10,570 nt of DNA from Undibacterium sp. GTDB taxonomy: Bacteria > Pseudomonadota > Gammaproteobacteria > Burkholderiales > Burkholderiaceae_D. A program made the translations under genes and the position numbers. Below the pieces are notes generated by a model. It saw only the letters and a list, made by a program, of their open reading frames with translations. It made no database searches and had not been told where the DNA came from. Location of the stretch: contig JAIELM010000055.1 of NCBI GenBank assembly GCA_019752975.1, forward strand, positions 1 through 10,570. The letters are read 5' to 3'. Numbering within the stretch: the first letter of the stretch is position 1; the number at the start of each line of letters is the position of its first letter. This document shows, piece by piece, positions 6,671 through 10,570 of this stretch.

Positions 6671-7887
6671 TATCGACTGGCCTTTATAATGTTGCGGGTA
6701 ATTTCAATTTGTTGATTAATATCTTTAGCGGAAGCGGCGGTGTTAATCCATTTTAAATCGCCACCTTGCACGGCGTCCGCAAACTTCAAATACAGGCCAC
6801 GGATCGCTGCTTCATAAGCAGGAAAATCTTCACCGGATACCTGACCGGCAGGGAAAATTTTCACCTCGCCGTTTTTGAGATCGGTGTTAACGAATTGGGT
6901 ATTTTGCGTAGGCTCATAAAAATGTATCGAGGCGTAAGCGCCGAATACATAAGAAGTACCTAGATTGCTTTCACCACTTTTAAGCTTGGCGAATTTATTT
7001 AATTTGATATCAAATAAGTAGTCGCCCTCACCTATCTTCAACACCACATCGTCACCATTTTCAAGGCGCAAAGACATGGTACCTAGTGTGTGACCGATAC
7101 TCGCAGGCAGCATAGGAACGCCAACTTTTGCCGCTAATATGGAAGCGAAAGCATCAGCTAACATACTCTCCACCATTTTGGGATCTTGACGCAATCCTTC
7201 CGGCATAAGCGCTAAAGCTTCAGGTGTGATTTCTGATTTTTTAATTTGTATATTGCGGTTACCTGGTGAAGGTAAGGTCGCAGTGGTCATGCGTCGAGTG
7301 AATTGGGTAATCAGGCCATTGCCATCTTCTCGCACCATCAAATCTTTAACAAAACCTGTGATTTCTTCCTTGCTAGGTGGGGCATTCGTGGCATCAAAAA
7401 TGACCACGCTGATAGGATAACTGCGCACAACGTTTTTACTCTTGTAGTCAAACATTAAAACATCGCCACGCAAATTCACAAAGGTCTTGTAATATGCGCC
7501 AAAATTCTCCGTTGATACCGTCTCGCCAGTAAGCACCAACACCGACATCAAGGCTTGATCGTTTTTGAGATTAACTAAAGTATCTAAGGCCGAAAATTCC
7601 AAGTTAGGATTTTTGATCAATTTGCTGCGTTCTAATATCCGAAACGACAAACTTTTTTCGCCAGCACTACTTTTATTGAGCTCTTGGAAAACCGAATAGC
7701 TATGAGGAAAACGGTCCTTAGCCGTCGCAAAGTCTCCAGCGAATGAAAATCCGGCTACAGTCACGTTTGAAGCATAAGTCAAGGAGCTGTACGTCCCTAA
7801 GATCAATAAGGAAACGATGGTAAATAGTTGATTTGAACGGAGATAGGAAGGTAAACGTTTTTTAAATGTAGATTTCAAATTCGTCAT
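6670..7887 (-). CDS. Exported protein of unknown function (405 aa), first gene of the cluster
   Basis: A long signal peptide (charged KSTFKKRLPSYLR, hydrophobic 21-37) is likely cut after TYA at residue 39. Two halves are visible. Residues about 40-200 contain NVTVAGFSFAGDF, RILERSKLI and a strand-rich region with LRGDVLMFDYKSKNVVRSYP. Residues about 235-405 contain VGVPMLPASIGHTLG, a beta-rich middle and a C-terminal helical part. The mention of RILERS beside 'VAGFSFAG' loosely recalls CsgG/TolB-like domains, but I would not assign one. It overlaps the next gene by one base, so the two are co-translated. The promoter at 7917-7945 gives a leader of about 23 nt. No clear Shine-Dalgarno sequence is present. 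Confidence 0.83.
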   Translation of the reverse strand: MTNLKSTFKKRLPSYLRSNQLFTIVSLLILGTYSSLTYASNVTVAGFSFAGDFATAKDRFPHSYSVFQELNKSSAGEKSLSFRILERSKLIKNPNLEFSALDTLVNLKNDQALMSVLVLTGETVSTENFGAYYKTFVNLRGDVLMFDYKSKNVVRSYPISVVIFDATNAPPSKEEITGFVKDLMVREDGNGLITQFTRRMTTATLPSPGNRNIQIKKSEITPEALALMPEGLRQDPKMVESMLADAFASILAAKVGVPMLPASIGHTLGTMSLRLENGDDVVLKIGEGDYLFDIKLNKFAKLKSGESNLGTSYVFGAYASIHFYEPTQNTQFVNTDLKNGEVKIFPAGQVSGEDFPAYEAAIRGLYLKFADAVQGGDLKWINTAASAKDINQQIEITRNIIKASR

Positions 7888-7916
7888 TTTGAATGGAAAG
7901 TTTTGGGCAGGTAAGA

Positions 7917-7945
7917 ATTATCGACATTGTAGCAAGCAATGTCTA
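7917..7945 (-). promoter_or_regulatory. Sigma70-type promoter of the exported-protein cluster
   Basis: On the minus strand the -35 is TAGACA (7945-7940, five of six to TTGACA). The spacer is exactly 17 bp and the -10 is GATAAT (7922-7917, five of six to TATAAT). The predicted start near 7910 leaves a leader of about 23 nt before ATG 7887. An alternative extended -10, TGCTACAAT, lies inside the spacer but lacks a good -35. Confidence 0.65.
7923..7943. promoter_or_regulatory. Perfect palindrome between -35 and -10, candidate operator
   Basis: GACATTG, a 7-bp centre and CAATGTC form a perfect 7+7 inverted repeat. It covers the last four bases of the -35 box and the whole spacer, stopping at the -10. 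A dimeric repressor bound here would block RNA polymerase. The protein is unknown. Confidence 0.55.
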
Positions 7946-8043
7946 AATAAACTTAACAATATTATTTTTCCATTGAAGTTGATTTCCACATAGCAAGATT
8001 GTGTTTTTATTTTTTTCCCATAGAAAAACAAGCCACTAGGCCA

Positions 8044-8072
8044 AAGACAGGGCTGTCATCCTACCCTGTCTT
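8044..8072 (-). terminator. Hairpin downstream of the cytochrome c gene
   Basis: AAGACAGGG (8044-8052) and CCCTGTCTT (8064-8072) pair perfectly over nine bases with an 11-nt loop, about 48 bases past the cytochrome stop. On the minus strand TTT and then, after a short GGCC/GGCT hairpin, TTGTTTTTC follow, so the U-run is displaced. A palindromic AAGCGCGCTT core lies between it and the gene (8083-8092). It most likely ends the ferredoxin-porin-cytochrome transcript. Confidence 0.55.
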
Positions 8073-8119
8073 GCAACAAGGCAAGCGCGCTTAGCCGAAG
8101 CTAGTACAAGTTAGATAAA

Positions 8120-9091
8120 TTAGTTTTTCTCACGCAACGGCGATCCTGGGTCAAATTGCACAGCAGGTATCGATTGTAGGTAAGCATAAATATCAGCTAA
8201 ATCTCCATCAGTCATCGTGCTAAATGAACGCCACGGCATGTGGGAATGAGGAATGATTTCTCCCGTGCGAAAACGGGCAATAAATTCTTCTCGGCTCCAT
8301 GTGACAATACGTCCGGTCGCTTTATCAGGAGTTAAATTGGGCGTGACGAATACCCATTTAGAATTCACTTCAGATTCCATTTCCATCCCACCGGCTAGGC
8401 GTGGACCGGTAAATGAACCGTCGACAAGATTACGCTTGGTATGACAAGTCGCGCACTGTGCCACCACATTGGTGAGATAAGCACCGCGTAACAAGGCTGT
8501 GTCTGTCTCTTTAACCGACACTGACGGTGTAGGGCTGGTAGGCTTAATAATTAAAGCGAGAACCAGTTTGCCCAATAAATTTATCTCGTGTTTGGGTACT
8601 GGGTGATTAACCGCCTCCTGCGAACGCAAAAAAGACACTAAGGCGAGTAGATCCTCGTCGCTTAGATTTTGAAAATTCATGAAAGGAATAGCGGCACGCC
8701 CATCCGCATGGATTCCATAGCGAATAAATTGCGCCAATTGCGCATCACTTCGAGTACCAATACCGGTGACAGGATCAGGAGTAATATTAGGTGCATAGAT
8801 CGTCCCCGGTGGGATCACAAACGCACGTCCGCCGGCTAATGTTGGCGCTGCAAATCCATCCATTTTCTTACCATCAACAACGGTGACATGACAGTGCACA
8901 CAATGAGCCGGACCATAAGCCAAATAACGACCACGTTCAATCAGTTTGGCATCAGTACTCGCATGTATTGTCATTGAAGGAACTGGAAAATGGCGATCCC
9001 AACGCCATTGCGCGATCAAGAACAACACGACCAAGAGTACACACAAGACGGCAATAAACCCGAACACAATAGATCGAATACGAGAACTCAA
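8120..9091 (-). CDS. Membrane-anchored di-heme cytochrome c
   Basis: A 323-residue c-type cytochrome that carries electrons in the periplasm. One uncleaved N-terminal helix (about 8-27) anchors it. Heme site 1 is CVHCH at 64-68 and site 2 is CATCH at 213-217, giving two class-I-type domains. Each is followed by an APNITPD or TPNLTPD segment and an IPFMNF or HSHMPW stretch whose Met (Met138 and the HMPW Met) can be the sixth ligand. This layout matches the di-heme subunits that accept electrons from periplasmic dehydrogenases. The start is TTG at 9091: AAGGA lies 6 nt upstream, and the next in-frame ATG is residue 40, which would lose the anchor. It lies 50 bp after the porin gene in the same direction. 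The partner dehydrogenase is not in the window. Confidence 0.93.
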   Translation of the reverse strand: MSSRIRSIVFGFIAVLCVLLVVLFLIAQWRWDRHFPVPSMTIHASTDAKLIERGRYLAYGPAHCVHCHVTVVDGKKMDGFAAPTLAGGRAFVIPPGTIYAPNITPDPVTGIGTRSDAQLAQFIRYGIHADGRAAIPFMNFQNLSDEDLLALVSFLRSQEAVNHPVPKHEINLLGKLVLALIIKPTSPTPSVSVKETDTALLRGAYLTNVVAQCATCHTKRNLVDGSFTGPRLAGGMEMESEVNSKWVFVTPNLTPDKATGRIVTWSREEFIARFRTGEIIPHSHMPWRSFSTMTDGDLADIYAYLQSIPAVQFDPGSPLREKN

Positions 9092-9097
9092 AATGAT

Positions 9098-9102
9098 TCC
9101 TT
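9098..9102 (-). promoter_or_regulatory. Ribosome binding site supporting the TTG start of the cytochrome
   Basis: AAGGA on the minus strand is 6 nt before TTG 9091-9089. Confidence 0.6.
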
Positions 9103-9141
9103 TTTTAATGGGGAAAGGCAGTCCAAAAATAGCTTAACTTC

Positions 9142-10161
9142 CTAAAACTTGTGTGTCATCCCAAGTGTCATCGAACTGCCAGATGGAAGTTGGCTAAACT
9201 TTTGCTGTTGTCGCATAATATAGAGTGTAGTTCTCTTTGAAAAGTAATATTCGTGGGCAAAACCGAATACGCTAATATGCTGTTTTGCGGTATTGTCGAG
9301 TTTGGATTTCTCACCATAGGCGAAGGCAAATTTAAATGCGCGCTGCGGTGACCAAGGAAGTAGTAGCCCGACGTCCGCACCACGTGCTTTTTGCTGCGCT
9401 GTCGAGTCTCTTTGGCTTAACAGATTACCGTATAGGCGAAAATTGCCAAAATCGTGGTTAAGAGAAGCTAGTACGCTCGTCAATTCCCCAGCAAGCAGGT
9501 CCGGCTTAGAATGATCAACCGCAATACTCATCTTGCTTGCGCCAGTTGTGTAGTTGAGGTCGGCCGTCCAATACTCCGAGCCAGAGCTTTCTTTCACTCG
9601 ATACAGAAAACCGCCACCAAACCCTTGCAACGCAGGAAGTCGATAACGGATAGAATTGTCTTGCGCGCTATTTAATGCATGACTAGTCGCAAACCCTATA
9701 GCGCCAAATAACGGTGCTAAACGCGCATTGCCAAAGACATTGTTTTCTACCGCAGCGTCGAAAATCGGACTGCTATTGCGCCCCAATGCGATTGATCCCA
9801 TCTCGCTTTTTATACCGACACTACTTTCGCGTCCCCATAAATTGGGTGTCGACGACCCTGTGTCCACAGCGATAAAAGAATCAAGTATAAAAAATGCCGA
9901 TACTCCACTACCCAAGCTCTCAATGCCACGAAAGCCGATATGACTTTGATTGCCCAAGCCACTGGCGAGTGCATTGACACTCGGCGTTCCGGGCGTCTTG
10001 ATGTTGGCGATTGAAACATCAAGTTCACCGAAGATGCTAACGCCAGTGTTTGTGTTTGCGCTTGACTGTGCTTGACTGATTGAGGCCGTGGCACAGAATA
10101 TGGAACCGATGACGCCGACTAGAAGTTGTTTTGAATTTTTCATTTGGATTATCGAATTCAT
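9142..10161 (-). CDS. Outer-membrane porin, Gram-negative general porin family
   Basis: A 339-residue trimeric-type beta-barrel porin of the beta-proteobacterial family, allowing small solutes across the outer membrane. The signal peptide is cut near SQA at 31. The mature start SVFGELDVSI-like strand (here VSIFGELDVSIAN) is followed by the family landmarks SHIGFRGIESLGSGVSAFFILDS, a WGRESSVGIKSEMGSIALGRNSSP segment forming the constriction region, and the C-terminal aromatic HKF. Alternating hydrophobic strands run throughout. ATG 10161 is the full-length start; ATG 10143 (residue 7) would also give a normal signal peptide, and neither has a good Shine-Dalgarno sequence. It lies between the ferredoxin and the cytochrome genes with gaps of 40 and 50 bp. 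Confidence 0.93.
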   Translation of the reverse strand: MNSIIQMKNSKQLLVGVIGSIFCATASISQAQSSANTNTGVSIFGELDVSIANIKTPGTPSVNALASGLGNQSHIGFRGIESLGSGVSAFFILDSFIAVDTGSSTPNLWGRESSVGIKSEMGSIALGRNSSPIFDAAVENNVFGNARLAPLFGAIGFATSHALNSAQDNSIRYRLPALQGFGGGFLYRVKESSGSEYWTADLNYTTGASKMSIAVDHSKPDLLAGELTSVLASLNHDFGNFRLYGNLLSQRDSTAQQKARGADVGLLLPWSPQRAFKFAFAYGEKSKLDNTAKQHISVFGFAHEYYFSKRTTLYIMRQQQKFSQLPSGSSMTLGMTHKF

Positions 10162-10201
10162 GATTGAAAAGGACGATTTTTTACTTAAGTTTTACGCGTG
10201 A

Positions 10202-10507
10202 TTAGGTCAGCTTTACTTCCCGACGCACCAATGTAATAGCCTGTTCTGGACAAACTTTGACACATTCACCGCAGGCCTGGCATAGGTCTGGATGGATGAC
10301 ATTGGCGTATTTCCAGCCATGAACAAAGCCTTTAATTTTTCCCTTAATACTTAAGCCAGTACGTTGCTCTTTGCTTGACACCTTGACCAATAGCACCTCG
10401 TAAGGACAAGCGCTAACGCAAGGACCTTTGCCTTCACAACGATTTAAATCGATCAAGGGAACAATTTTTCCTGGAGCTTGTTTGCAGCTTTCGTTTGCTT
10501 TACTCAT
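10202..10507 (-). CDS. Two-cluster ferredoxin (4Fe-4S dicluster fold)
   Basis: A 101-residue cytoplasmic electron carrier with no signal peptide. The second motif is canonical: Cys76-x2-Cys79-x2-Cys82-x3-Cys86-Pro. The first motif, Cys24-x5-Cys30-x3-Cys34-Pro, has Lys27 where the second cysteine would be. That site would therefore hold a 3Fe-4S or altered cluster, while the other holds 4Fe-4S. A basic insert (about 44-66) separates the motifs. ATG 10507 is chosen because AGGAG lies 5 nt upstream. The open frame extends to a TTG at 10546, but that lacks a ribosome binding site and would add 13 residues. Its likely partner is an oxygenase or oxidoreductase encoded upstream; the end of a preceding gene seems to overlap it by 8 bases. 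Confidence 0.92.
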   Translation of the reverse strand: MSKANESCKQAPGKIVPLIDLNRCEGKGPCVSACPYEVLLVKVSSKEQRTGLSIKGKIKGFVHGWKYANVIHPDLCQACGECVKVCPEQAITLVRREVKLT

Positions 10508-10570
10508 TGCCACTCCTTTGATTAAATATCGGCGTATTGGTGGCAACTTCTTTTTGCACCGCTGATAAAT
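10500..10570 (-). CDS. C-terminal tail of an upstream gene (partial, tentative)
   Basis: One minus-strand frame is open from the right edge to a TAA at 10502-10500, ending in the residues NTPIFNQRSGNE. It overlaps the ferredoxin start by 8 bases (ATGAGTAA), a typical coupled arrangement. Only about 22 residues are visible, so the product cannot be named. Another frame is also open across the edge and could be the real one. Confidence 0.35.
   Translation of the reverse strand, partial: LSAVQKEVATNTPIFNQRSGNE
10513..10517 (-). promoter_or_regulatory. Ribosome binding site AGGAG deciding the ferredoxin start
   Basis: AGGAG on the minus strand with a 5-nt spacer before ATG 10507 gives the shorter start over the TTG at 10546. 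Confidence 0.8.

Noticed and set aside
9810..10094. Minus-strand 94-codon frame within the porin gene
   Set aside because: Out-of-frame shadow of the porin with a composition unlike a real protein.
10508..10546. TTG-initiated extension of the ferredoxin
   Set aside because: No ribosome binding site, while ATG 10507 has an ideal AGGAG.

Overview
The window reads as chromosomal DNA of a beta-proteobacterium, most likely Burkholderiales and perhaps Oxalobacteraceae. The grounds are the general-porin type, the CrgA-like LysR regulator, the small lipoprotein style and the moderate base composition. This assignment is inference from the look of the proteins, not from a search. No rRNA, tRNA, CRISPR array, transposase or phage gene was seen, and no gene-free stretch exceeds 300 bases.

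Layout. (1) Positions 1-2265, minus strand: a LysR-type regulator, a small lipoprotein, and an exported alpha/beta hydrolase that runs off the left edge. The hydrolase uses a TTG start overlapping the lipoprotein stop codon. (2) 2266-3156, plus strand: an intergenic region with an imperfect long inverted repeat, a two-helix DUF2798-type membrane protein divergent from LysR, and a small lipoprotein. A hairpin at 3165-3199 separates this block from the next. (3) 3222-7945, minus strand: a four-gene cluster of exported proteins of largely unknown role. In transcription order these are a 405-aa secreted protein, a 379-aa secreted protein with an LPP20/FlgT-N-like N-terminal domain, a 207-aa secreted protein, and a CsgG/FlgT-like outer-membrane lipoprotein. 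A good sigma70-type promoter with a perfect palindrome between its -35 and -10 boxes precedes the cluster. A strong intrinsic-terminator-like hairpin with a seven-T run sits directly in front of the ribosome binding site of the last gene. (4) 8044-10570, minus strand: the tail of an unidentified gene, a two-cluster ferredoxin, an outer-membrane porin and a membrane-anchored di-heme cytochrome c, closely spaced and probably one transcript, ending in a hairpin near 8044-8072.

How the genes may work together. Block 3 looks like a dedicated envelope assembly: every product has a signal peptide or lipobox, two share domain types with the flagellar H-ring/LPP20 group, and no flagellar gene is in sight. 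It is the best candidate for an undescribed system here. Block 4 combines a porin for entry with redox carriers in cytoplasm and periplasm, which fits an oxidative catabolic function whose enzyme genes probably lie beyond the right edge. Block 1 may be a small regulator-plus-envelope-enzyme unit.
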